Source: Adhaeribacter rhizoryzae (lineage in GTDB: Bacteria; Bacteroidota; Bacteroidia; Cytophagales; Hymenobacteraceae). Taken from it: a DNA stretch of 64,000 bases. The notes under the pieces are model-generated. The model made no database searches. It was not told where the DNA came from and worked only from the letters and a program-made list of their open reading frames with translations. The position numbers and the translations under genes are program-made. Positions 49,723-59,192 of the stretch are shown piece by piece. The DNA lies in contig NZ_VWSF01000001.1 in the NCBI RefSeq assembly GCF_008629685.1, positions 682,001 through 746,000 of the forward strand. The letters are read 5' to 3'. Position 1 is the stretch's first letter. Each line of letters opens with the position of its first letter.

Positions 49723-50781
49723 TTATTTTTTAGCCTTTTTTGCTGGTGTTAAGGCCATTTCATTATCGCTTAAATCCTGGCCAAAATCGGGCATGCCGTC
49801 TTTGGTCCACCGCAATACCCGGGCGCGGGTATGCCGGTTAGGGTCGTATAAGGGTTCGCCTTTAATTTCTTTGTAGTCGCGGGCGTGGTAAATCATAATA
49901 TCGGTTTTGCCGTCTTCTGCTTTAATAAAGCTGTTGTGCCCCGGCCCGAAACGCTTCAGGGCTTCGTTGGTATAAAAAACCGGCTCGGGTAATTTGTGCC
50001 AGGAGGCTGGGTCGAGCAAATCGGCATTTTCATCGGCCCATAATAAACCCAGGCAGTAGTTAGCATCGGTAGCGCTGGCCGAGAAGGTCATAAACACTTT
50101 GCCGTTGCGGATAATAACAGCCGGCGCTTCGTTTACCCGGTGACCTTTAATTTCCCAGGGTAATTCTGGTTGCGAAATAACTACCTGTTTTTCGTCAAGG
50201 GTGGTGGGGCTGGTCATTTTGGCAATATACAAGCCGGTGTTAATTATCTTGTCGCCGGCCCGGTCTACCCAAACCATGTATCGTTGGCCTTTGTGCACGA
50301 AGGTGGTTTCATCCAGCGTGAACTCATTCCGTTTACTCACAATCTCACCTTCTTCTTTCCACTCGCCTTTGGCAGGATCTGCGGATGGGTTAGATAGGAC
50401 ATATTTGCGGATTTTCCATTTATCTTCGGCGGAACCGGCGGCAAAATAGATGTACCATTTCCCGTCTATCCGGTGAATTTCCGGTGCCCAGATGTGGTTG
50501 CCCATTGGGCCTTTTTCGTGCTTGCGCCAGATTACTACCGGTTTGGCTTCTTTTATGCCGTTAATAGTTTTGGAGCTGCGCATTTCAATGCGGTCGTATT
50601 CCGGCACGGTGGCAATAAAGTAATACGTACCATCGGCCGCTTTCCAAACATGCGGATCGGCGCGTTGCAAGGCCAATGGGTTATTGAATTGGTTCTTTTG
50701 TAGTTTCTGGGCTTCTACTATTAACCCGCTGAGAACGAGCATTAAGGCCAGGGTAAGTTTTAAAAGTTTGGTGGGCATCAT
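49723..50781 (-). CDS. Glycoside hydrolase family 43 protein
   Basis: 352 residues with a signal peptide (1-24, VEAQ). Five-bladed propeller of GH43: RADPHVWKAADGTYYF carries the catalytic-base Asp (near 41), GNHIWAPEIHRIDGKWYIYF the middle acid region, and HRVNEAPAVI the probable general-acid Glu (near 213). Likely alpha-L-arabinofuranosidase or beta-xylosidase activity on plant polysaccharide. No SusC/SusD pair is adjacent, so it is not part of a full utilisation locus. A strong palindrome upstream may be its operator. Confidence 0.87.
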   Translation of the reverse strand: MMPTKLLKLTLALMLVLSGLIVEAQKLQKNQFNNPLALQRADPHVWKAADGTYYFIATVPEYDRIEMRSSKTINGIKEAKPVVIWRKHEKGPMGNHIWAPEIHRIDGKWYIYFAAGSAEDKWKIRKYVLSNPSADPAKGEWKEEGEIVSKRNEFTLDETTFVHKGQRYMVWVDRAGDKIINTGLYIAKMTSPTTLDEKQVVISQPELPWEIKGHRVNEAPAVIIRNGKVFMTFSASATDANYCLGLLWADENADLLDPASWHKLPEPVFYTNEALKRFGPGHNSFIKAEDGKTDIMIYHARDYKEIKGEPLYDPNRHTRARVLRWTKDGMPDFGQDLSDNEMALTPAKKAKK

Positions 50782-50832
50782 ATGGTTAATTTTGGCTGAT
50801 AATATTTATAACGAAATGATTATCTGAACTGA

Positions 50833-50869
50833 TTTGTAAATAAATGTAAAAATTACATTTATTTACAAA
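50833..50869 (-). promoter_or_regulatory. 37-bp palindrome upstream of the GH43 gene
   Basis: Perfect 17-bp arms (50833-50849 and 50853-50869) around AAA. The half-site reads TTTGTAAATAAATGTAA. It is centred 70 bases upstream of the start codon. Such symmetry suits a dimeric repressor or activator; a hairpin role is also possible, but there is no gene for it to terminate. Confidence 0.65.
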
Positions 50870-51228
50870 AATAACAAACCAATATTTTTTGTTCGTTCTT
50901 TTTTGAGAAAATTGAGTTGAAGAATAGCAAGGAGACAGCTTTTTATTTACGAATAGAATTGGTAAAAATAAACGTCAAGCTTGGGATAGACTATACCCTC
51001 GGTTTGTGCCCTCACAAACCGAAAGAAAGCCTTTAATTCTGACATGCCTAAAGGTCTGTGCCCTCACAAACCTTGGTTAATTTATTTAGTAATAATCAAA
51101 CTAAGTAAATGAACAAAATTAGTTTAAGCTATAATTTATTTTAAATTATTGGTATTCAATATATTATACAAGTTTTTATATTGATTTAATTATGTTCTCT
51201 TACTTATTACCCAGTCTGTAAACACAAC
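50870..51228. other. Intergenic region between priA and the GH43 gene
   Basis: AT-rich and gene-free. Besides the palindrome at 50833-50869 it holds the CACAAACC hairpin element at 51001-51072. The 156 bases next to the priA stop show nothing recognisable. Confidence 0.6.
51001..51072. repeat. CACAAACC hairpin element, copy B (with doubled arms)
   Basis: Two palindromic units, GGTTTGTG-CCCT-CACAAACC (51001-51020) and GGTCTGTG-CCCT-CACAAACC (51053-51072), flank 32 bases that begin GAAAGAAAGCCTTTA. The inner pair CACAAACC (51013-51020) with GGTCTGTG (51053-51060) repeats the layout of copy A at 38185-38236, including the AGAAAGCCTT stretch right after the left arm. Confidence 0.72.
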
Positions 51229-53760
51229 TTACATCGGATCTACATCGGCTACTACCCGCAAACCTTTGTATTCTTTTTTAAGGCTTACCTGCGTAATAAC
51301 TTCCGAGATAAATAGTTTGGCCGATTTTAAGCTGGTGTGTTCCCGGTCGAGTTTGATGTGAATTTCGTTCAGAAATAAATTGCGAATTTTAAAAATATAA
51401 GGTACTTCGGGGCCGAGTACATGGTTCTGGCCCAAGCCGTCGGTAAGGAGTTTGGCTAACTCTATGGCTGCAGCTTGACTAATTTTTTCTTCGAGGTGCT
51501 TTACTGTAACCCGGATAACGCGCACAAACGGCGGGAAGAAATATTTATGCCTCTCGTTAATTTCGTGCTCGTATAACGCCAAGTAATCGTTGTCAATTAT
51601 CTTCTGGAAAATGGGTTGGTCTGGGTTAGCCGTCTGAATCATAACGGTGCCCTTTTTGCCTTTTCGGCCGGCCCGCCCGCTCACCTGCACAAATAATTGG
51701 TAAGCCCGCTCGTGGGCCCGAAAATCGGGGTAGTTAATAATGCTGTCGGCGTTAATAATGCCTACTAAGCTTACGTTTTCAAAATCGAGACCTTTGGTAA
51801 CCATTTGGGTACCTACCAGTACGTTGGTTTTATTCTCTTCAAAATCCGCAATAATCTGGCTGTAAGCGTTCTTCGATTTGGTCGTGTCCAGGTCCATGCG
51901 CTGCACGTTGGCATCCGGCAATAAATATTTCAGGTCGTCTTCTATTTTTTCGGTACCAAAACCCACGGTTTTCAGCGCGGTAGAACCGCAAGCCGGGCAA
52001 TCGGCAGGCATTTTTTCGTGGTAACCGCAGTAATGGCAGCGTAGCTCGTTGCTGAATTTATGGTACGAAAGGCTTACCGCGCAGTTCTGGCATTTCGGAA
52101 TCCAGGCGCAATCGTGGCAGCTAATGTAAGGCGCATAACCCCGGCGGTTCTGGAATAATATTACCTGTTCGTTTTTTTTGAGCTTTTCTTCAATGGCGCC
52201 CAATAACTGTTGCGAAAAATGGCTGAACATGTTTTTTTTCAGGCTCTCGCGGCGCGTATCAATTAGTTCAATATCGGGTAAGCCGGCCTCGCCGAAACGC
52301 TGGTTCATGGTTACCAAACCCCACTTGCCGTTGCGGCAATTATAGTAGGTTTCTACCGAAGGAGTAGCCGAGCCCAGTAAGGTTTTAGCGCGGTGGTAAG
52401 TAGCCAGCATGAGCGCCACTTCGCGGGCGTTGTAGCGCGGCGAAGGATCGTATTGCTTATAAGACGACTCGTGCTCTTCATCTACAATAATGAGCGAGAG
52501 GTTATGGAAAGGCAGAAAAATAGCCGAACGTACACCCACCACCACCGAAAACCGGCCTGATAAAATTCCGTTCCAGACTTCAGCCCGTTCGTTATCCGAG
52601 AACTTAGAATGGTACACGCCCAGCCTATTGCCAAAAACCTTCATCAACCGGATTACAATCTGGGCGGTAAGCGCAATTTCGGGTAAAAGATACAGTACCT
52701 GGCCGCCGCCTTCCAGCGCTTTCTTAATTAAATCAATATATACCTCAGTTTTCCCGCTACCCGTAATGCCGTGCAGCAAAACAATATCTTTCTGGGTAAA
52801 CAACGTTAATATTTCGTCGCGGGCGGTAACCTGGTGGCCCGATAAAGCCGAGGGCATATTCTTTTGCGAATCATCCGTCGGGAACCGCGATACAATTACA
52901 TCGAACTGCTCCAGAATACCTTTGCGAATCAGGGAATTTACGGCGCTCGGCGACAAATGCGGGCTATTAACCACCGCCGATTTATCTAGCCCTTTGTCGT
53001 TTAAATGTATATTTTGGTATACCGGCACTTGCTGCAAATAATACATTACCACATCCAGCTGCTTGGGCTTGGTAGCAAGTTGCGCCATTAGTTCTTCCAG
53101 CAGTTCGGCCTCGTGTATAAAGTGCGGCGACAGCTTCAGGCGTTTAACTATTTTGGGGGTATATTTTTCGGCAATTTCTTCAAAAATAATAATGGCCTGC
53201 TTTTGAATGAGCGACTTAATTATTTTATGAAAATGCGTAATCTGCAGCAGGTTGCCTACTTCGGTGAACGTGAGGGCGGCATTTTGCTGCAAGGCAAATA
53301 TTATTTTTTCTTCGTGCGTCGAAAAAGGAAACGTGCTTTCTTCGGGGTTAAACTGCGGGTGCAACTGAATGCGCGATTCGCTGCTTAGTTTTAAAGCCGA
53401 GGGTAAAGCGGCATTTATTACCTCGCCAATGGTACACATGTAATATTCGGCAATCCAGTTAAAAATCCGGAGCTGCTCGTGCGTAACCACTGGTTTTTCA
53501 TCAATTACTTCCAGAATATATTTAGCCTGGTAACCTTGCGGCGGGTTCTGATGCACAGCCGCCACAATGCAGCTCAGCACTTTCTTCATGCCAAACTGCA
53601 CAATAACCCGCACACCCACCATTACCTCGTCGTTCATCTCGAACGGAACGCGGTAGGTATATAATTTAGGCAAAGGCAGGGGCAGAATTACATCGGCAAA
53701 CAAGGTTATTCGCTCGGCGGGCAGTAACTCGGCTGGGTTAAATTCTAATTGGTTGTTCAA
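51229..53760 (-). CDS. priA: Primosomal protein N' (replication restart helicase PriA)
   Basis: 843 residues. Order: 3'-DNA-binding domain (residues about 20-120, ADVILPLPLPKLYTYRVP), winged helix, superfamily 2 helicase with Walker A GITGSGKTE and DEEH box (VDEEHESSYKQ), a zinc-binding insert with eight cysteines in four CxxC pairs (SCHDCAWIPKCQNCAVS, RCHYCGYHEKMPADCPACGS), and the C-terminal helicase half with SGRAGRKGKKG. It restarts collapsed forks. A little longer than E. coli PriA (732) because of inserts in the N-terminal third. Single gene. Confidence 0.95.
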   Translation of the reverse strand: MNNQLEFNPAELLPAERITLFADVILPLPLPKLYTYRVPFEMNDEVMVGVRVIVQFGMKKVLSCIVAAVHQNPPQGYQAKYILEVIDEKPVVTHEQLRIFNWIAEYYMCTIGEVINAALPSALKLSSESRIQLHPQFNPEESTFPFSTHEEKIIFALQQNAALTFTEVGNLLQITHFHKIIKSLIQKQAIIIFEEIAEKYTPKIVKRLKLSPHFIHEAELLEELMAQLATKPKQLDVVMYYLQQVPVYQNIHLNDKGLDKSAVVNSPHLSPSAVNSLIRKGILEQFDVIVSRFPTDDSQKNMPSALSGHQVTARDEILTLFTQKDIVLLHGITGSGKTEVYIDLIKKALEGGGQVLYLLPEIALTAQIVIRLMKVFGNRLGVYHSKFSDNERAEVWNGILSGRFSVVVGVRSAIFLPFHNLSLIIVDEEHESSYKQYDPSPRYNAREVALMLATYHRAKTLLGSATPSVETYYNCRNGKWGLVTMNQRFGEAGLPDIELIDTRRESLKKNMFSHFSQQLLGAIEEKLKKNEQVILFQNRRGYAPYISCHDCAWIPKCQNCAVSLSYHKFSNELRCHYCGYHEKMPADCPACGSTALKTVGFGTEKIEDDLKYLLPDANVQRMDLDTTKSKNAYSQIIADFEENKTNVLVGTQMVTKGLDFENVSLVGIINADSIINYPDFRAHERAYQLFVQVSGRAGRKGKKGTVMIQTANPDQPIFQKIIDNDYLALYEHEINERHKYFFPPFVRVIRVTVKHLEEKISQAAAIELAKLLTDGLGQNHVLGPEVPYIFKIRNLFLNEIHIKLDREHTSLKSAKLFISEVITQVSLKKEYKGLRVVADVDPM

Positions 53761-54064
53761 GGGTAAGCTAGTTTAGCCAAAAACACAAGGCTAAACAAAG
53801 TTCGCAAACAAGCCGGATATTTCACAATTAGTTTTAGGGGATTAGAATCTGCTTGTCCGGGCGGGCTGATTCTTAATGGTTAAAAACCGAGTGTAAAAGT
53901 GTGATCATGAATCGCTAAGGCGCCTGTTTAACCAAAAAACAGTTTGCTGATAGTGCTTCTCTAAAAATTAGCTAAATAATAGAAATAAAATTAGCAAAGT
54001 ACATGTGCGCTTACAATTAAAACCCGTTATATTACTTTTGTAACCAGCTAAATATCTCCCGCTT
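53761..54064. other. Divergent intergenic region
   Basis: 304 bases between priA and the first T9SS cargo gene. It contains TACTTTTG (54033-54040), an exact -7 match 24 bases before the cargo ATG, without a properly spaced TTTG box. Otherwise nothing recognisable. Confidence 0.5.
54033..54040 (+). promoter_or_regulatory. Candidate -7 element of the cargo gene pair
   Basis: TACTTTTG, exact TAnnTTTG, giving a leader of about 17 bases before ATG 54065. The -33 box is not visible. Confidence 0.45.
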
Positions 54065-55498
54065 ATGAAAATATTCCTTACTTTTCGTTTTTGGTTGCTG
54101 AGTTGCTTTTTAGGTTTGATTTTTTTAAGTAACCCCGTTCGGGCATCGCACTTGGTGGGCGGAGAATTAACCTTTCACGCCGATACCACTAATATTTCTC
54201 CGCTGCGTTATTTTTTTAAATTAGTGTTGTATCAGGATTTTGGTAATTCTAATGCCGATAACCCTACCGCTACGTTAAATTTTGGTGACGGAACTACGGG
54301 AGTAGTAGATAGAAATAGCAGGACCATCTTAGCGGCTAATAAAAATATTTATCGTAGTGTGTATTACTTTCAGCACGATTACTCAACTAGCGGTAATTTT
54401 ATAGTTTCTTTTACAGATTTAAATAGAGGAACGGCCTTTCTGAATGTAACTGGCTCAGAAAATATTCCATTTTTTATTCAAGCTACAGTTATTATTGGTT
54501 TACAGGCGGCAGCTAATCCTTCACCGGTTTTTCTAGCGCCGTTTATTCTCTCAACCACTATCGGTCAACCTTTTCGCCACAATGTTACCGCATATGACCC
54601 TGACGGCGACAGCCTCGCCTACAAATTAGTACCCATCCTGCAAGATGGCGGCCAGGCGGTAGCTTCATATCAGTTTCCCGAATCTACTACCATTAATAAC
54701 CGGACGGGTGAGATTCTATGGCAACAGCCAGATAAATTGGGACGTTATGCCTATGCGGTAGAAATTCGGGAATACCGGCAAGGACAGCTAATAGGCAAAG
54801 TAATGCGCGATTTTATAGTTACTACCCTGGCGGCAGCTACCAATCCGTCCTTGCAGATCCGGAACAGGCGTGAACTCCCGCTAAATGACCAAAACCAGCT
54901 TTTTATTACGAATACAAATGTGCCTTTAAAAATTAGGGTGGTTGCCAACAATGCGGTTAGTCTGGATGCTTATTCGGAATTATTTCGCCGCAGCAATATT
55001 ATTACGGCCTTCCCAACTGCCGATAGTCCGCCCGAAATAGAATATACCATTCGGCCAGAAGCAATATTGCGGCGCAGCTTGCCTTATATTGTTACCTTTC
55101 GGGGCACGGGCGCTACTACGGCTACCGGTACGCCGCAGCAAGATTTAACGCTGGCAATATATTTCCGGCCAGAGCGGGCTACCGACCAGGAAGATACCAC
55201 AGAACCCGGCGAACAGCCGCCCCCAGTAGAACCAGAACCCGACAATGATACCGAACCCTGGGTTTTTAAAATGTATCCTAATCCGGTACATGCTTACTTT
55301 AAAGTAGATAATAACACTAATTCTCCGGCTAAGCTGCTTTTATATAATGCTAGCAGCCAACTGGTACTGATGATGCCCTTGAATTTACAACAAACTACTA
55401 TTCGGCGAAGTCGCTACTTAAAGCCCGGTATCTATTTTTATGTGATTTTATCGGAGCAGGATAAAATTGAGCAAACCGGAAAGCTGGTTTTTTTATAG
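54065..55498 (+). CDS. T9SS-sorted surface or secreted protein, paralogue 1
   Basis: 477 residues: signal peptide (1-27, ending VRAS), then SHLVGGELTFHADT, the opening of a beta-rich family common in Cytophagales surface proteins, a cadherin/putative-Ig-like middle (AYDPDGDSLAYKLVP near 178-192, INNRTGEILWQQPDKLGRY) and an acidic Pro/Glu linker. The last 80 residues are a type A C-terminal sorting domain (FKMYPNPVHAYFKV to the KIEQTGKLVFL end), which routes cargo through the type IX system. Function unknown. Followed 57 bases later by a clear paralogue. Confidence 0.8.
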   Translation: MKIFLTFRFWLLSCFLGLIFLSNPVRASHLVGGELTFHADTTNISPLRYFFKLVLYQDFGNSNADNPTATLNFGDGTTGVVDRNSRTILAANKNIYRSVYYFQHDYSTSGNFIVSFTDLNRGTAFLNVTGSENIPFFIQATVIIGLQAAANPSPVFLAPFILSTTIGQPFRHNVTAYDPDGDSLAYKLVPILQDGGQAVASYQFPESTTINNRTGEILWQQPDKLGRYAYAVEIREYRQGQLIGKVMRDFIVTTLAAATNPSLQIRNRRELPLNDQNQLFITNTNVPLKIRVVANNAVSLDAYSELFRRSNIITAFPTADSPPEIEYTIRPEAILRRSLPYIVTFRGTGATTATGTPQQDLTLAIYFRPERATDQEDTTEPGEQPPPVEPEPDNDTEPWVFKMYPNPVHAYFKVDNNTNSPAKLLLYNASSQLVLMMPLNLQQTTIRRSRYLKPGIYFYVILSEQDKIEQTGKLVFL

Positions 55499-55555
55499 TA
55501 AATAGATATTAATTTATTAGGCAAAAATTTGGTAGCCACTAAACTGCTTGTGCTT

Positions 55556-56998
55556 ATGAACACATTTGTTACTTCTCGCAGTCTAATTTTGATTTGCCTT
55601 TTTGTTACGCAATTTTTTGCGTTACCTGCCAAGGCATTTAACCCCGAAAGCGCAGAATTAACCTTCCATTCCGATACCACCAACACCTGGCCGTTACGGT
55701 ATTTCTTTAAGCTGGTTTATTACACGCCCAAAGCCCTAACTGTTCCAGACGCGTTGCCTATTGCTCGTATTAGCTTTAGCGACGGAACTCACGAGGAATC
55801 CGTAATCCGGTCCAGCAGGGCGGCGTTAACCGATAATCCGGAAATGTACCGGGAAGTATATTATTTTGAGCACCAGTTCCCGGCTACGGGTACGTTTACA
55901 GTTTCTTTTAAAGAAATAAACCGCAGAATTGATTATGCCAATATTGCTAACCGGGAAGATATTGCTTTTGTGATTCAGGCTACCGTTAAAATAGATCCGA
56001 ACGTTACCGCCAATCGATCACCTGTTTTTATGTCACCGGTTATATTTACCGGTATTTTGGGCCAACCTTACCGGCATAATATTACGGCCTACGATCCCGA
56101 CGGCGATAGTCTGATTTATAAACTAGTACCGGCTATGCAGAACCGTAACGCATACATTCCTTCTTATCAGTTTCCGGTGGGCGCTACTATTAACAGCCAA
56201 ACCGGAGAATTTATTTGGCCAGCGCCGGATAAAGCAGGGCGGCACAGTGTGGTGGTAGAAATCTGGGAATACCGTCAGGAACAATTAATTGGAAAAGTAA
56301 TGCGCGAAATATTAGTGTTAATTTTGCCAGCCGGCGTTAACCAGCTAGTAGAAATACGTAACCGCATCCAGGTACCCGTTAATAACCGGAACCAGGTTTT
56401 TATTACTTCCGACGAACCCGTAAAAATAAGAGTAGCGGCTACCCACGCCAATACTTTAACTGCTTATTCAGAATTATTTAGATGGGCTAACAGCATTACC
56501 ACTTTTCCAACTTCCGATAATCCGCCCGAAATAGAATATACCATTAAGCCCGATGCATCCTTACGCCGAAATTTGCCTTATATTATTACTTTCCGGGGCA
56601 CCGCGCCTCCTGTGGTAACGGGTATTTCGCAGCAGCAAGATTTAACCTTAGCCGTTTATTTCCGGCCCGAGCAGGTAACCGACCAGGAGCATGCCAATAA
56701 ATTTGGGGAAGTACCAATATTTGCGCCTGATACAGAACCTGATAATGTGGATGAAACTTTAACTTTTAAAGTTTACCCGAACCCGGTTGAATTTTATTTC
56801 TACATCGATAATAAAAAGAATATTCCGGCTACTTTGTCTCTTTATAACGCTCAGAATCAATTGGTACTGATGCAGCCTTTAAGTTTAGCGCAGACTTTTA
56901 TTAGCCGGAGTAGCACGTTGGTAGCAGGTATGTATTTTTATACCATTATATCCGAAACAGGAAAAATTGAACAATCCGGCAGACTGGTATTCCGTTAA
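55556..56998 (+). CDS. T9SS-sorted surface or secreted protein, paralogue 2
   Basis: 480 residues from the ATG at 55556; an in-frame TTG at 55529 would only add residues before the signal peptide. Same plan as its upstream neighbour: signal peptide (ending PAKAF), beta-rich N-terminal part (SAELTFHSDTTNTWPLRYFF), AYDPDGDSLIYKLVPAMQN, acidic linker, and type A sorting domain (FKVYPNPVEFYFYI, ending GKIEQSGRLVFR). The SHLVGGEL opening has changed to FNPESAEL, losing the Ser-His pair. The two are tandem duplicates and probably one transcript. No ligand or activity inferred. Confidence 0.8.
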   Translation: MNTFVTSRSLILICLFVTQFFALPAKAFNPESAELTFHSDTTNTWPLRYFFKLVYYTPKALTVPDALPIARISFSDGTHEESVIRSSRAALTDNPEMYREVYYFEHQFPATGTFTVSFKEINRRIDYANIANREDIAFVIQATVKIDPNVTANRSPVFMSPVIFTGILGQPYRHNITAYDPDGDSLIYKLVPAMQNRNAYIPSYQFPVGATINSQTGEFIWPAPDKAGRHSVVVEIWEYRQEQLIGKVMREILVLILPAGVNQLVEIRNRIQVPVNNRNQVFITSDEPVKIRVAATHANTLTAYSELFRWANSITTFPTSDNPPEIEYTIKPDASLRRNLPYIITFRGTAPPVVTGISQQQDLTLAVYFRPEQVTDQEHANKFGEVPIFAPDTEPDNVDETLTFKVYPNPVEFYFYIDNKKNIPATLSLYNAQNQLVLMQPLSLAQTFISRSSTLVAGMYFYTIISETGKIEQSGRLVFR

Positions 56999-57087
56999 AA
57001 AGCATTTTGGTTAATATTAACGCAAAGCCAATCCTGAGTAAGCCAGAAAATATTGCTGCTTAATGTTACCTTTATTTCTATATTTAT

Positions 57088-59112
57088 TTAAATCTGATTT
57101 AACTGTTCTAATGCTTCGGCTACAGTGTGCACCGGTAACTGGCAGGCTTTGTTGTAGCAAACAAAAATGGTAGTTTTGCCGTTAATCGGTTCCCGATCCT
57201 GGAGCAGCGGCAAATCACTTTCGCTGGTAGTACCAACCAACACCGCATTAGAAATATATTGCTGAGTGAGTTCTTGCTGAATATTTTTAGCTTCAGGGCC
57301 AACTATGGCTATTTCAGCGGTTGGTTTTAGCTTGAGCGCGTAGAGCGAAGCCCAATTTGCCAGGTGCGAAGGCTCTTTTACCACCAATGGTTTTACTTGC
57401 GCCAACATAGCATCCGATATTTCGAGGTAGCGGGGCTGGTCGAATATTAAACTCAGAAAATGCAGGTTAACGGCCATTACGGAATTAGAAGCCGGCACTA
57501 CATTGTCCATTATTTCTTTCTTGCGGGCAATTAATTTCTCACCCGTCTGGTCGGTAAAAAAGAATAATTGCTCTTGGTCATCGTAGAAATTCCGGATGAC
57601 GTAATCGGTTAATTTTTTCGCTTCGTTCAGCCAGCGTTCCTCAAAGGTAATCTGGTAAAGCGCAATTAAGGCTTGAATTAATAACGCGTAATCTTCTAAA
57701 AAGCCGTTTATAGTAGCTTTGCCGTTTTTGTAGTTGTGAAACAAGGCTTCGCCCTGGCGGAGGTTCTGCAGCAGAAATTGTGCGTTAGTTAAAGCTAAAT
57801 CCAGAAACTGGGGCTCGCCAAAAACTTTGTAAGCATCGGCTAATCCTTTCAGCATTAAAGCATTCCACGAAAGCAATATTTTATCGTCTAAACCGGGGCG
57901 GACACGTTTTTCGCGCACGGCCATAATGGTGCTTTTCCAGGCAGTTACTTTGCTTTTGAGTTCATCTATGGTTAAGTTATTATCTTGCGCAAATTCCGCA
58001 TCGCTGGTTTTGCGGTGCAGAATATTTATGCCGTGTTCCCAATTGCCTTCGCCGGTTACGTTGTAATATTTAGAGAATAAGGGCTCCTCCGCACCCAGAA
58101 TTGCCGGCAATTCTTCTTGCCGGAAAACGTAAAATTTACCTTCCTCGCCTTCGCTATCCGCATCTAGCGAAGAATAAAAACCACCTTCCGGGCTCATGAG
58201 TTCGCGTTGCACAAACCCAATGGTTTCGTAAACTACTTCTTTAAACAACGGATTTTTAGTAACAGCATAAGCTTCGGCGTACAAACTAATTAACTGGCCA
58301 TTATCATAAAGCATTTTTTCGAAGTGCGGCACCAGCCAGTCGGCATCTACGGAGTAGCGGGCAAAGCCACCGCCGGCCTGGTCGTAGATTCCACCGTAAG
58401 CCATTTCCTGTAAGGTAAGTACCGCTTGGTCCAGGGCCGCCTGATTTTTTGAATATTGATAATAACGCAGCAAAAAAGCGTAATTTACTGGCATCGGGAA
58501 CTTAGGCGCTTGTCCCATACCGCCCCGTACTTTATCAAAACGCGCACTAAAATTACTGTAAAGCTGCTCAAAATCTTCTGCAGTAAAATCAGATTCGCTT
58601 TGCTGCAGGCCATACTTGTGCAAATCGCTTAAGTTCAGGTGTTCGGCAAATTGCTCTGCCGAACTATCCAATTCAGTGCGGTGGTCGCGGTAAGCTTCGG
58701 CAATATTTTGTAATATTTTTACCCATTGCTGCGGCGGAAAATAAGTGCCGCCGTAAAAAGGTTTGGCTTCGGTATTTAAAAAAACATTTAACGGCCACCC
58801 GCCCTGAATGCCCATGGCATGGATGGCATCCATGTAAATCTGATCCACATCGGGCCGTTCTTCGCGGTCTACCTTAATACAAACGAAATTTTCGTTCATT
58901 ACTTCGGCAATATTTTCTTGCTCGAACGATTGGTGTTCCATGACGTGGCACCAATGGCAGGCCGCGTAACCAATGCTTACCAATATTGGTTTGTTTTCGG
59001 TGCGGGCTTTGGTTAAGGCTTCTTCGCCCCAGGGGTACCAATCTACGGGGTTGTAGGCGTGCTGCAATAAATATGGGCTGGATTCCTGAAGGAGGCGGTT
59101 TGCTTTTTTCAT
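57088..59112 (-). CDS. DUF255 thioredoxin-domain protein (YyaL/SPATA20-like)
   Basis: About 674 residues from the ATG at 59112. The longer frame from 59172 adds 20 residues that the family lacks; [19 protein letters not shown] is the standard opening. The thioredoxin-like domain (about 1-160) carries [13 protein letters not shown], where the CxxC is CHWC, and [13 protein letters not shown]. The rest is an alpha/alpha-toroid like that of glycosidases and N-acylglucosamine epimerases. The family is widespread, from bacteria to the human SPATA20, and its reaction is unknown. 80 bases downstream of the GSCFA gene. Confidence 0.87.
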   Translation of the reverse strand: MKKANRLLQESSPYLLQHAYNPVDWYPWGEEALTKARTENKPILVSIGYAACHWCHVMEHQSFEQENIAEVMNENFVCIKVDREERPDVDQIYMDAIHAMGIQGGWPLNVFLNTEAKPFYGGTYFPPQQWVKILQNIAEAYRDHRTELDSSAEQFAEHLNLSDLHKYGLQQSESDFTAEDFEQLYSNFSARFDKVRGGMGQAPKFPMPVNYAFLLRYYQYSKNQAALDQAVLTLQEMAYGGIYDQAGGGFARYSVDADWLVPHFEKMLYDNGQLISLYAEAYAVTKNPLFKEVVYETIGFVQRELMSPEGGFYSSLDADSEGEEGKFYVFRQEELPAILGAEEPLFSKYYNVTGEGNWEHGINILHRKTSDAEFAQDNNLTIDELKSKVTAWKSTIMAVREKRVRPGLDDKILLSWNALMLKGLADAYKVFGEPQFLDLALTNAQFLLQNLRQGEALFHNYKNGKATINGFLEDYALLIQALIALYQITFEERWLNEAKKLTDYVIRNFYDDQEQLFFFTDQTGEKLIARKKEIMDNVVPASNSVMAVNLHFLSLIFDQPRYLEISDAMLAQVKPLVVKEPSHLANWASLYALKLKPTAEIAIVGPEAKNIQQELTQQYISNAVLVGTTSESDLPLLQDREPINGKTTIFVCYNKACQLPVHTVAEALEQLNQI

Positions 59113-59192
59113 AGTTTTAGGTTTCTGGTCGGGCAGTTGGTTCGGGTGTTTGGTTAATCCTGACTTACGCAATTAAGCCGGAAAAGCTTTAT

